Positions 49,901 to 58,112 of a stretch of 64,000 nt of DNA are shown here, one piece after another. Location: positions 37,870 through 101,869 of the forward strand of contig JAGTTR010000016.1 of NCBI GenBank assembly GCA_018223385.1. Direction: 5' to 3'. The notes under the pieces are model-generated. The model worked only from the letters and a program-made list of their open reading frames with translations, did no database searches and was not told where the DNA came from. Numbering within the stretch: the stretch's first letter is position 1; the number at the start of each line of letters is the position of its first letter. A program made the translations under genes and the position numbers. The DNA comes from Oscillospiraceae bacterium Marseille-Q3528 (GTDB lineage: Bacteria; Bacillota; Clostridia; Lachnospirales; Lachnospiraceae).

Positions 49901-50233
49901 ATTCAGAAAGTCGGCGGCCGGTTTGCCCTGACGGTACCTGCCGCAGGGAAAAAGCAGACGGTCACCATAACAGCACTGGATCTGGCTGGAAATGAGGGAG
50001 TTACCCGGCCATTTTCTGTGGCGGAAAACACTTTTACAGAAGAAACGAAACCTCTCTCACAAAGAAAAGAAGTATCCAAAAGCGGGACAGAGACGGCACA
50101 GGGATCAGGGGATGCCGGTTGCCGGAAGATGAGGCCGCTGCTGTCAGGATGTCTGCTTCTTTTCCTTGCCATCCTGTTGATCATTGTGCAAATTTGTGCA
50201 AAAATTCAAAAAAAGAAAAATGGGAATTGTTGA
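46940..50233 (+). CDS. Giant membrane-anchored Ig-like surface protein
   Basis: 1097 aa from a TTG start (after GAAGGGGGAG), overlapping the kinase gene by 8 nt. A signal peptide (about 1-30) is followed by a modular extracellular region. At least seven modules end with a D-x-A-G-N turn: VDLAGN, WDVAGN, RDLAGN twice, EDLAGN, TDQAGN and LDLAGN. Several are joined by linkers such as DRTAPEI and DNTPPTL, as in bacterial Ig-like repeats. The Gly/Glu-rich stretch near 145-190 looks disordered. A C-terminal membrane span (about 1065-1085) and basic tail KIQKKKNGNC anchor it. There is no LPxTG motif. Ligand unknown; adhesion or sensing with the kinase is inference. Confidence 0.88.
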   Translation: MNKRRWKRVLMGGMLMVFLWGKCGAGSRAEAPVPWLDGMWLNGKTMEEIEPYFGAEPICLNVHMQEEQAVKAVVLAGEEETTVPLVYEAQEDGWAAEAVLSPEEGCWRFCLLWEKEDGSEETLYESEDFILDRTAPEAEVWVTKQGAGQTEDGEKPADDGSSEDGGQSSGGGQSVPDAEAGAGEAASLSVGIRVRELHWDPSLAAICLNRLRCGEEQGQPEDPDGEAFAGAASPDGKEEPEPSADGVWQEVEEGVWEWQKNIQEEGNWQIDFQTVDLAGNLSSPVSTGETLDWSAPQLLDTAFTADGTPVSAEAQETMVCRERLEGRLLLEDLWSGVAACHVWMQKEGEERQLVKDWTAENPVARAEISFSLTEEGQWTLLALARDGEGNVWKEERELGVVQMDARAPLAGLSVSGTSGENGFYTGEGRLHLEASDTGSGLEKMQLLADGDPVATFSCEGKVRQQETVDIPEAYEGIHQWTLQVWDVAGNRSTAAEEVRLDGTAPRVELETEALPCKTRGCYASPRKIRIRVGEAFAETPCQVDLYRQGTYWRSVSCERTDADEYEGAVLAEEEGSYDVEAVCRDLAGNTGKAGLAEPFVIDRTAPEITVTWEEPPEGGREKDGVLYCRGPRYAHICVTDDFPDEKDISCVVEKDGVQTVQRLSFTGNGRKRQARLRLEEEGTCRLFLSARDLAGNQAVPYESEQFVLDNTPPTLSFDRGQTDTASGERTVAPRVQAADLHAMEQGLTVHLYRTGNAPGQIWQEDSPLYLPGTYAWEKTENSFVYGAWPLQQRLDGCYRLEARAEDLAGNVQQESWDFTVNRFGSVFVFGQALLQAGQQYYVNEKPDVVIREFNPNRIVSRKILLECDAGIRVLKEGQDYVTEQMHAAGQWSSYLYRLRPEVLAWDGGYRLSVHTTDQAGNSMDTRRQKELAFFLDREAPEITVEQTKEKHLSGASTLLVSMKDLSGVQRAAFQIDGKDKVVYEREEIQKVGGRFALTVPAAGKKQTVTITALDLAGNEGVTRPFSVAENTFTEETKPLSQRKEVSKSGTETAQGSGDAGCRKMRPLLSGCLLLFLAILLIIVQICAKIQKKKNGNC

Positions 50234-50257
50234 CAATGATGGAAACTATGTTATAAT
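50230..50257 (+). promoter_or_regulatory. Promoter of the structured RNA
   Basis: TTGACA (50230-50235), 16 nt, TATAAT (50252-50257). It starts at the very end of the Ig-protein gene. Confidence 0.75.
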
Positions 50258-50263
50258 TAAAAC

Positions 50264-50480
50264 ATACTTGTTGACAAATGAGGCAAGTATATATGGGTTG
50301 TAGGGATGTATGTATTGGCTGTGAGAAACAGAGGGAGAGCATCAGGAATGCCTGCGGAGCTTTCGGAGACTGCGCGGACATTCCGGGTTGTTCTGCATGG
50401 AATGAAGAGATTGGAACAATTCTTTGTCATTGCATGGCATCCGTGAGAAGAGAGTTTCATGGGGGTGGAACTCTTTTTTT
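50264..50480 (+). ncRNA. Candidate structured RNA or attenuated leader of about 215 nt
   Basis: Begins at a strong promoter and ends at an intrinsic terminator (AGAGTT 50451-50456 with AACTCT 50469-50474, then seven T). Between are a 5' hairpin ATACTTG/CAAGTAT and a possible multibranch fold closed by GGATG (50304-50308) with CATCC (50438-50442). The fold holds CTGT-gagaa-ACAG (50319-50331), GAATGCCTGCG/CGCGGACATTC (50346-50383), and a long stem from CATGGAATGA to TCATTGCATG (50396-50436). The only frame across it is Cys-rich and has no ribosome site. I do not recognise it as 6S, SRP, tmRNA or RNase P RNA. It could be a stand-alone RNA or a riboswitch-like leader for the ABC transporter. Confidence 0.55.
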
Positions 50481-50481
50481 A

Positions 50482-50636
50482 ATGAGCGCAAAAGAAAAGG
50501 AAGCGCCATTAGTGAACGAACAGTCTGCGAGAGCAGACAGTAGAGCGCGTCAAGCGCGGGTTCGTGAGCTTATAGAGGAGGAACATTTTTTTAGCGCAAA
50601 AGAAAAAAGAAAAGGAAGCGCCGTCGAAGGAGGGAA
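50482..50636 (+). repeat. SR-A element, copy A7, with an extra hairpin arm
   Basis: ATGAGCGCAAAAGAAAAGG precedes outer stem ACGAAC (50516-50521) and GTTCGT (50560-50565), which encloses GTCTGC-gaga-GCAGAC, linker AGTAGA and GCGC-gtcaa-GCGC. A second copy of the AGCGCAAAAGAAAA arm lies at 50592-50625. It ends next to the ribosome site of the ABC ATPase gene. Together with the RNA above it accounts for the gap 50234-50639. Confidence 0.7.
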
Positions 50637-50639
50637 GCG

Positions 50640-51344
50640 ATGGAACCGTTTGTAAGTCTGAAAAATGTGCAGAAGATTTACCGTATGGGAGAGGTGGAGA
50701 TCCGTGCGGTGGACGGTATGGATTTTGATATTTGGAAAGGGGAGTTCGTGGTGATCGTGGGCCCCAGCGGTGCCGGGAAGACAACGGTGCTGAATATTCT
50801 GGGCGGTATGGATACATGTACTTCGGGCAGTGTCCGGGTAGACGGCCGGGAGATCAGCGGACTGAAGGAACGGCAGCTCACGGCATATCGGCGGGATGAC
50901 ATCGGTTTTGTATTTCAGTTTTACAATCTGATCCAGAATCTGACGGCGCTGGAAAACGTGGAGCTGGCGCTGCAGATCTGCCGGGAACCGCTGGATGCGG
51001 CCCGGGTGCTGGAGGATGTGGGGCTTGCCGGACGGAAGGATAATTTTCCGGCGCAGCTGTCCGGCGGGGAACAGCAGCGGGTGGCGATTGCCCGGGCGCT
51101 GGCAAAGAACCCAAAGCTTCTGCTCTGTGACGAGCCGACGGGAGCCCTGGATTATCAGACAGGAAAGGCTATTCTCCGGCTATTGCAGGAGACGTGCCGG
51201 GAAAAGGGAATGACGGTGATCGTCATCACACATAATCAGGCCATCACCCCCATGGCAGACCGGGTGATCCATATCAAGAATGGAAAGGCCGTGCAGATGG
51301 AGACCCATGCGCACCCTGTGTGTGCAGATGAGATAGAATGGTAG
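50640..51344 (+). CDS. ABC transporter ATP-binding protein, MacB/LolD-like
   Basis: 234 aa. Walker [14 protein letters not shown]-loop [13 protein letters not shown], signature [15 protein letters not shown], Walker [14 protein letters not shown]-loop IVITHN. The FYNL segment and small size put it in the LolD/MacB/FtsE group that partners FtsX-type permeases. AAGGAGGG precedes the ATG; the permease gene follows 7 nt on. Confidence 0.94.
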   Translation: MEPFVSLKNVQKIYRMGEVEIRAVDGMDFDIWKGEFVVIVGPSGAGKTTVLNILGGMDTCTSGSVRVDGREISGLKERQLTAYRRDDIGFVFQFYNLIQNLTALENVELALQICREPLDAARVLEDVGLAGRKDNFPAQLSGGEQQRVAIARALAKNPKLLLCDEPTGALDYQTGKAILRLLQETCREKGMTVIVITHNQAITPMADRVIHIKNGKAVQMETHAHPVCADEIEW

Positions 51345-51351
51345 GAGGCTT

Positions 51352-54300
51352 ATGAAAAAACAGGCACTTCATAAGGATTTTACGATGGAAATACGCCGGA
51401 CGCCGCACCGGTTTGGTTCTATTTTTCTCATTGTGGCGCTGGGCGTGGCGTTCTTTTCCGGCATCCGGGCCACGGAGCCGGACATGCGGCTCAGTGCGGA
51501 TGCTTATTATGATCATTCGGCACTGATGGATATCCGGGTGCTGGGAGACCTGGGGATGACAGCCGGGGATGTGGAAGCTATCCGTGAGGTGGAAGGCGTG
51601 CAGTCGGCGGTGCCGGAGTACAGCTGTGATGTACAGTGGAAGCAGGAGAGTGATGTACGCAATGTGCGGCTCATGTCGCTGGATGAGACGATCAACCGGA
51701 TTTCGGTGACGGAGGGGCGGCTTCCGGAAACAACAGCAGAATGTCTGATGGATCAGCGACTGGCCCAGATGACCGGCACAAAGCCGGGGGATGTGATCCC
51801 TCTGTGCACCGGGGATGATACACCGTTGGAGGATCGGATTGCCACAGAGCAGGTGACGGTGGTGGGAATCGGGACGACGTCCCTGTACCTGTCGCTGGAG
51901 CGGGGGACGACTGCCATCGGTGACGGGGCGCTGGACGGTTTTCTGGTGCTGCGGCCGGAGGCATTTACCATGGAGGCTTACACCCAGATCGCGGTGACGG
52001 TGGAAGGCGCGGCAGCAGAGACATGCTACACAGATGCCTATGATGCGGTGGTGGATCGGGTGCAGGAGCGGCTGGAGGCCATCGCGGAGGAACGCTGTGC
52101 CCTCCGCTATGCCCAGGTGCAGACGGAGGCCCGGGATAAGATCGCCCAGGGCAATGCGGATATTGCGGAGGCGAAGGCAAAGCTTTCGGATGCCAGACAG
52201 GAGCTGACGGACGGGGAAGAGAAGCTTTCTGACGCCAGGGATACGCTGGCCTCCCATGAGAGGGATCTGGCAGATGGCAGACAGAAGGTAAATGATGCCC
52301 AGACGCAGCTGGCAGACGGGGAACAGCAGCTGGCGGATGGCTGGGAGGCATATGAGGACGGCGTTGCCCAGGCGGTGGACGGCATGGACGAGCTGAAAGA
52401 AAGCCAGCAGCAGCTGGCGGATGCGCGGACACAGCTGGAAAACGGCTACGCGCAGATCGACAGCGGCCTGCAGCAGATACAGGAGGGCCTTGCGGCGCTG
52501 GACATGCAGGAGCAGGTGCTTTTGGCCCAGGAATTGCCGGAAGAGCAGAGGCAGGCAGCCCTGGACCAGATCGCGGCAAGCAGGCAGGCGCTCCTGGAAC
52601 AGCAGGGGGAACTGCAGCAGCAGCGGGCCCAGCTGGATACCCAGGAGACATTCCTGGCAGAGAAAGAAGCCCAGTGGAGACAGGGAAATGATGAAATCCA
52701 CCAGGCACTGGAGAAACTGCGGCAGGCAAAGGCAACGCTGGAGGAGAAGGAACAGGAGCTGGCAGACGGCAGGCAGAAGCTTGCGGATGCCGGAACAGAG
52801 TTGTCTGACGGGGAGAAGAAGCTTGCGGATGCCAAAGAAGAACTGGCCGATGCAGAGCGGGAGCTGGCGGATGGACAGCGGGAATTTGCAGAGAAAAGTC
52901 AGGATGCGGAAAAGGATATTGCAGATGGAGAGCAGAAGCTTTCGGATGCCCAGGAGGCGCTGGATGATCTGGAAGTGCCCGAGTGGTACGTGCTGGATCG
53001 CAACACGCTGGAAACCTATGTGGAATATGGACAGAACGCAGACCGGATCGGTGCCATTGGCAAGGTATTTCCGGTGATTTTCTTCCTGGTGGCCGCGCTG
53101 GTGAGCCTGACGACCATGACGAGAATGGTGGAGGAACAGCGGACGCAGATCGGAACTATGAAGGCATTGGGATATGAGCGGACGGATATCGCCGAAAAAT
53201 ATGTCTGCTATGCGCTTCTGGCCAGTGTGCTGGGAAGTATGCTGGGCTGTGTGGTGGGTCAGAAGCTGCTTCCTGCGGTGATCATTCAGGCGTATAAAAT
53301 CATGTATAACAATCTGCCGGACGTGCTGACACCTATGAATCCGGGGTATTCCCTGCTGGCTTCTTTTCTGGCAGTGGCCTGTACGGTGCTGGCCGCACTG
53401 TCTGCCTGCTGGCGGGAGCTTCGCAGTGTTCCGGCAGTGCTGATGCGGCCGGAACCGCCCAAAGCCGGAAAAAGGGTGTTGCTGGAGCGGGTCGGCTGGC
53501 TGTGGAGACGGCTGAATTTCAGCCAGAAGTCTACGGTGCGCAATCTTATGCGGTACAAAAAGCGGTTTTTCATGACAATCTTTGGCATTGGCGGCTGTAT
53601 GGCATTGCTGCTGGTGGGCTTTGGCATTCGGGACTCGCTGGTGTGTATCGGGGACGTGGAATTCGGACAGATCCGAAAATATGATGCCGTGCTGACCATG
53701 GAGAAGGATTGTTCCCGGACAGCAGCGGAGAAGCTGGAAGAAGTGCTCAGACAGGATGCGCGGATCACCGGAATGATGCGGGCAGAAGAAAAGGCAGTCG
53801 ATGTGAGCAGTGAGGCGGCACAGACGGAGCGGTCGGCCTACCTGATCGTGCCGGCAGACCGGCAGCTGGAAGATTTTATCACGCTGCGGCAGCGGACGGA
53901 CGGGACACCCCTTTCTCTGTCCGAGGATGGGATCGTCATCACGGAAAAGCTGGCTAAATTGCTGCATGTACAGGTGGGACAGACCATTTTTCTGAAAGAA
54001 GATGATACGAGCCGGCATGCAGTGAAGATCACCGGTATCACGGAAAATTATTATATGCATTATATATATATGAGTCCGGAGCTGTATGCGTCCATATACG
54101 GAGCGCAACCGGATTTTCAGGAAATTTTCCTGGACACCACCTCTTCGGAGACTGATTTTGAGGATGCCCTGCGCACGGATTATATGGAGCAAGAAGCTGT
54201 GGCGGCGGTTTCCTTCTTAAGCGGAACGAGTGCACGGGTGCGGGATATGCTGCGCAGCATGGATACGCTGATCTATGTGCTGGTGATTTCCGCAGGGCTT

Positions 54301-54660
54301 CTGGCATTTGTTGTTCTGTTTAACCTGAACCATATCAACATCACTGAGCGGCGGCGGGAGCTGGCAACCTTACGGGTACTGGGCTTTTATGAGGAAGAGG
54401 TGTCCCTGTATGTATTCCGGGAAAATGTGGTGCTCACGGTCATCGGCGCCGGGGTGGGTGCCGGACTTGGCATGGTTTTGCACCGGTTTGTCATTATGAC
54501 GGCAGAGATCGACACGATGATGTTCGGGCGGCACATTGCAGGTATGAGTTTTGTATACAGTATTTTGCTGACATTTTTGTTTTCCGGCATTGTCAATGTG
54601 GGAATGCATGTTACACTAAAGAAGATTAATATGGTGGAATCACTGAAAAGCGTGGAGTAA
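51352..54660 (+). CDS. FtsX-type ABC permease with long extracytoplasmic coiled coil
   Basis: 1102 aa. A first membrane span near 23-40 is followed by a large extracytoplasmic part. From about 255 to 545 it is a heptad-like coiled coil built on repeats of LADGxQKLADA and LSDAxxEL. The FtsX transmembrane core follows (spans near 565-585, 620-640 and 660-685), a second periplasm-like domain, and a second FtsX core (spans near 985-1005, 1030-1055, 1070-1090). This layout resembles large Gram-positive permeases of the lipoprotein or antimicrobial-peptide type. With its ATPase it probably works as a mechanotransmitter rather than a classic pump. The substrate is unknown. AGGAGG precedes the ATG. 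Confidence 0.9.
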   Translation: MKKQALHKDFTMEIRRTPHRFGSIFLIVALGVAFFSGIRATEPDMRLSADAYYDHSALMDIRVLGDLGMTAGDVEAIREVEGVQSAVPEYSCDVQWKQESDVRNVRLMSLDETINRISVTEGRLPETTAECLMDQRLAQMTGTKPGDVIPLCTGDDTPLEDRIATEQVTVVGIGTTSLYLSLERGTTAIGDGALDGFLVLRPEAFTMEAYTQIAVTVEGAAAETCYTDAYDAVVDRVQERLEAIAEERCALRYAQVQTEARDKIAQGNADIAEAKAKLSDARQELTDGEEKLSDARDTLASHERDLADGRQKVNDAQTQLADGEQQLADGWEAYEDGVAQAVDGMDELKESQQQLADARTQLENGYAQIDSGLQQIQEGLAALDMQEQVLLAQELPEEQRQAALDQIAASRQALLEQQGELQQQRAQLDTQETFLAEKEAQWRQGNDEIHQALEKLRQAKATLEEKEQELADGRQKLADAGTELSDGEKKLADAKEELADAERELADGQREFAEKSQDAEKDIADGEQKLSDAQEALDDLEVPEWYVLDRNTLETYVEYGQNADRIGAIGKVFPVIFFLVAALVSLTTMTRMVEEQRTQIGTMKALGYERTDIAEKYVCYALLASVLGSMLGCVVGQKLLPAVIIQAYKIMYNNLPDVLTPMNPGYSLLASFLAVACTVLAALSACWRELRSVPAVLMRPEPPKAGKRVLLERVGWLWRRLNFSQKSTVRNLMRYKKRFFMTIFGIGGCMALLLVGFGIRDSLVCIGDVEFGQIRKYDAVLTMEKDCSRTAAEKLEEVLRQDARITGMMRAEEKAVDVSSEAAQTERSAYLIVPADRQLEDFITLRQRTDGTPLSLSEDGIVITEKLAKLLHVQVGQTIFLKEDDTSRHAVKITGITENYYMHYIYMSPELYASIYGAQPDFQEIFLDTTSSETDFEDALRTDYMEQEAVAAVSFLSGTSARVRDMLRSMDTLIYVLVISAGLLAFVVLFNLNHINITERRRELATLRVLGFYEEEVSLYVFRENVVLTVIGAGVGAGLGMVLHRFVIMTAEIDTMMFGRHIAGMSFVYSILLTFLFSGIVNVGMHVTLKKINMVESLKSVE

Positions 54661-54674
54661 GGAGATTGAAATAT

Positions 54675-57600
54675 ATGGCATTACAGCTGATCATCGGCGG
54701 TTCCGGTTCGGGGAAATCTTACTGTCTGCAGCAGCAGATCATCCGGAATTCCATTGCCCATCCGCAGGAGCGGTATGTGCTGCTGGTGCCGGAACAGTTT
54801 ACCATGCAGACCCAGAAGGATCTGGTGACGTACCATCCGGCGCACGGCATTATGAATATTGATGTGCAAAGCTTTCAGCGCCTGGCCTATCATGTGTTTG
54901 ATGAGGTGGGCGGCAGCAGGAAGGTGCTGGAGGAGACGGGGAAAAGCCTGGTGATCCGGCGTCTGGCGCAGCAGAACCGGGAGAAACTGCCGCTTCTGGG
55001 AAGCAAGCTGGAGCGGATGGGCTATGTGGGAGAGATGAAGTCTGTCCTGTCAGAGCTGACCCAGTACCGGGTGGGACCGGAGCTTCTGGAAAAGCTGCAA
55101 AAAGAGACCGGAGATAACCGGGGACTGGCGGACAAGCTGCATGATATCCAGGTGCTGCAGGAGGCTTTCCAGGCTTATAAGGAAGAGACGTATATCACTT
55201 CCGAGGAAATCCTGGAGGCCTGCAGCCATGTCATCGGGAAATCCCGGATGGTGGCAGACAGTGTGGTGGCGCTGGACGGTTTTACCGGATTTACGCCGGT
55301 GCAGTATCTGCTGCTGGAGCGGCTGATGTGCTGTGCCCGGGAGGTGATCGTGACCGTGACCCTTCCGGCACAGGAGTATCCGTTTACCGCTCTGCACGCG
55401 GAGGAGCTGTTTGCCATGAGCAAGCAGACCATCTGGGAGCTGACTAGAATTGCCCGGGAGCAGGGGATTGCGATAAAGGAGCCACTGCTTTTAGGCAGGG
55501 AGGGAATGCCCCGGTTTGCAGGGGCGGACCATCCGCTGGCATTTCTGGAAGCGCATCTGCTGCGGTATGACGGGGCGGTTTACCCGGGAGAGCAGCAGGC
55601 AGTGCGTCTCATCCGGGCGGAGGAGCCCCGGCAGGAGGTACGGTTTGTGGCCGGGGAGATCTGGCGCCTCATCCGGGAGGAGGGGTACCGGTTCCGGGAT
55701 ATCGCCGTCATCACCGGAGATATGGAAGGGTATGCCGGGTATATCGAGCAGCAGTTTGCGGACAGCCGGATCGCCTGCTTCATCGACCATAAGCGGGACA
55801 TTCTGGCCAATCCCTTTGTGGAATTTCTGCGGGCGGCGCTCGAGATGCTGGAGGAAAATTTTTCTTATCCCAGTGTTTTTCGGTATCTTCGTTCCGGCCT
55901 TACCGGCATTCCGGAGAACATCATCGACCGGATGGACAATTACTGCCGGGCGCTGGGCATCCGGGGGTATCGTCGGTATGAGGAGACCTGGGAAGCTCTT
56001 TATCAGGGGGAGGATCCCGCAGAGCTGGAGGACATCAATGCAGCCAGAGAACAGCTGCTTTCTCAGGTGCGGGAGCTGAAAGAGACGTACAGTGGCGCCG
56101 GAAAAACGGTGCGGCAGCGGACGGAAGGGCTGTGCCGCTGGTGTGCCCGTCTGCATATCCAGCAGCAGCTGAAAGACCGGGAACTGTCCTTTCAGGCCAG
56201 GGGCGAGCTGGCGTTGGCCCGGGAATATGCCCAGGTGTACCGGATCGTGATGGAACTGTTTGATAAACTGGTGGAGCTTTTGGGGGATGAGGTCATTGCC
56301 CTGAAAGATTATGCCAAAATCCTGGATGCCGGTCTGGAGGAGGCCCGGGTGGGGATCATCCCGCCGGGGGCAGATCAGGTAACCGTGGGAGATATCGAGC
56401 GCACCCGTCTGAAGGATATCAAAGCGCTGTTTTTCGTGGGTGTCAATGAGGGTATCATTCCGACCAATGGCGCCCGTTCCGGCATTTTGTCAGAGCTTGA
56501 CCGGGAAAGCCTGGGCAGACATCATCTGCATCTGGCGCCAAGCCGGAAGGAAAATGCCTATATCCAGCAGTTCTATCTGTATCTGAACGTAAGCCGTCCC
56601 TCCGAGCGGCTGTATGTGAGCTTCAGCGGCAGGAACCGGAAAGGGGAGGTGCTCCGTCCCTCCTATCTGGTGGGTATGCTGCGAAGTCTTTATCCGGGCT
56701 GTGTGCCGGTATCAGCGCCGCTGACGCCTGCTTCCCGCAGGCAGGGGCTGGAGCTGCTGGCCAGACAGCTGGGGATGGCAGAAGAGACGGAAAACCGGCC
56801 GGTGCTGGAAGGACTTCTGGCTTATTTTCAGGAGGAACCGGTGTCTGCAGGGAAGCTTGCCCGGGTGCTGCAGGCGGCGAAAGGACAGCAGCGGCGGACG
56901 GCACTTGACCGGGCTGCCGTCCGGGCGGTGTACGGGGAAACACTGGTGGGAAGTGTGACGAGGCTGGAAAAATATGCATCCTGCGCGTATGCCCACTTCC
57001 TTTCCTATGGCCTGCGCTTAAAGGAGCGGCAGGAGTATACCTTTGCGGCCATGGATCTGGGAAATGTGCTGCACAAAGCGCTGGAGCTGTATACCGGGGA
57101 ACTGGAAAAGAGCAGCTATACCTGGTTTGACATTCCGACGGAGGAACAGGCGGCGCTGATGGATCGCTGCATCGGCCAGGTGGCGGAGGAATACGGCAAC
57201 ACGATCCTGCGCTCAACCGCCAGAAATACGTATATGATCGACCGGATGAAGCAGATGGGCCGCCGGACGGTGTGGGCCATCACGGAGCAGATTCGGTGCG
57301 GCAGGTTTGCCCCCAGAGGATTTGAAATTTCATTTTCCGCGGCAGAGCATCTGGATGCGGTGACGTTTACACTGGGGACGGGAACGAAGATGAAGCTCAC
57401 CGGCCGGATCGATCGTACAGATGTGTACGAGGACGACGGTCACGTGTATGTGAAAGTGATGGATTATAAGACCGGGCGGAAGACCTTTGACGTGGGGGAG
57501 GTTTATCACGGCCTTTCCCTGCAGCTGGCGGTCTATATGAATGCGGCGCTGGAAATGGAGCAGCGCACCCATGCGGGAAAAGAGATCGTCCCGGCGGCCA

Positions 57601-58112
57601 TGCTCTATTATCAGATCAAGGATCCGATCATTGACGCGGAGGATGATATTTCGCCGGAGCAGCTGGAGGAGGAGCGGAGAAAAGCGCTCTGCACGAAAGG
57701 GCTGGTCAACCGGGATCCCGATATCATCCATCTGTTGGATGGCCGGATCGGCGCCAGCTCTTGGGCGATCCCGGCGGGGGTGACCAAAACGGGGGCACTG
57801 AGCGCCCGGTCATCGGCGGCGGATACCGCCCAGATGGAGCAGCTTTTTGCCCGGGTGAGAACCCAGATGACCCGGTTCGGCACGGAGATCATGGAGGGAA
57901 GCATGGAAGCCCGCCCTGTGAAAAAGGGAGAGCAAACCGCCTGTGATTTCTGCCCTTACGGCGGCATCTGCGGGTTTGATCCCAAGCTCCCGGATGAGCA
58001 GTTCCGGCGGATCCCGTCGCTGGGAGCTGCCGATGTCTGGGAAAAGCTGGCACAGACGTCAGAGACCGGAGAACAGAAAACAGATACCCTTAGTCGGAAA
58101 GGAGATGCGTGA
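54675..58112 (+). CDS. addB: ATP-dependent helicase/deoxyribonuclease subunit B
   Basis: 1145 aa from the ATG at 54675; an in-frame TTG nine bases earlier is too close to GGAG. AddB with AddA processes double-strand breaks for RecA loading and recognises Chi. Walker A is GGSGSGKSYCL at the N-terminus. The C-terminal nuclease domain carries MDYKTGRK (about 935-945), and the iron-sulfur cysteines lie in ASCAYAHF and CDFCPYGGICGF. Both chains of the complex have their own nuclease active site in this family. Overlaps addA by 1 nt. Confidence 0.96.
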   Translation: MALQLIIGGSGSGKSYCLQQQIIRNSIAHPQERYVLLVPEQFTMQTQKDLVTYHPAHGIMNIDVQSFQRLAYHVFDEVGGSRKVLEETGKSLVIRRLAQQNREKLPLLGSKLERMGYVGEMKSVLSELTQYRVGPELLEKLQKETGDNRGLADKLHDIQVLQEAFQAYKEETYITSEEILEACSHVIGKSRMVADSVVALDGFTGFTPVQYLLLERLMCCAREVIVTVTLPAQEYPFTALHAEELFAMSKQTIWELTRIAREQGIAIKEPLLLGREGMPRFAGADHPLAFLEAHLLRYDGAVYPGEQQAVRLIRAEEPRQEVRFVAGEIWRLIREEGYRFRDIAVITGDMEGYAGYIEQQFADSRIACFIDHKRDILANPFVEFLRAALEMLEENFSYPSVFRYLRSGLTGIPENIIDRMDNYCRALGIRGYRRYEETWEALYQGEDPAELEDINAAREQLLSQVRELKETYSGAGKTVRQRTEGLCRWCARLHIQQQLKDRELSFQARGELALAREYAQVYRIVMELFDKLVELLGDEVIALKDYAKILDAGLEEARVGIIPPGADQVTVGDIERTRLKDIKALFFVGVNEGIIPTNGARSGILSELDRESLGRHHLHLAPSRKENAYIQQFYLYLNVSRPSERLYVSFSGRNRKGEVLRPSYLVGMLRSLYPGCVPVSAPLTPASRRQGLELLARQLGMAEETENRPVLEGLLAYFQEEPVSAGKLARVLQAAKGQQRRTALDRAAVRAVYGETLVGSVTRLEKYASCAYAHFLSYGLRLKERQEYTFAAMDLGNVLHKALELYTGELEKSSYTWFDIPTEEQAALMDRCIGQVAEEYGNTILRSTARNTYMIDRMKQMGRRTVWAITEQIRCGRFAPRGFEISFSAAEHLDAVTFTLGTGTKMKLTGRIDRTDVYEDDGHVYVKVMDYKTGRKTFDVGEVYHGLSLQLAVYMNAALEMEQRTHAGKEIVPAAMLYYQIKDPIIDAEDDISPEQLEEERRKALCTKGLVNRDPDIIHLLDGRIGASSWAIPAGVTKTGALSARSSAADTAQMEQLFARVRTQMTRFGTEIMEGSMEARPVKKGEQTACDFCPYGGICGFDPKLPDEQFRRIPSLGAADVWEKLAQTSETGEQKTDTLSRKGDA

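Noticed and set aside
50264..50480. 6S, SRP or RNase P RNA
   Set aside because: It does not form the single long bulged rod of 6S RNA, and I find no SRP GGAAGG-type loop or RNase P core motifs.
50278..50655. 125-codon Cys-rich frame through the structured RNA and SR-A
   Set aside because: No ribosome site before its ATG; it runs across a terminator and a repeat and overlaps the ABC gene start.
51274..54192. 972-codon open frame on the minus strand across the ABC permease gene
   Set aside because: It mirrors the GC-rich codon pattern of the real gene; its protein is His/Gln/Pro-rich with no domain, and the plus-strand frame has clear FtsX and coiled-coil features.
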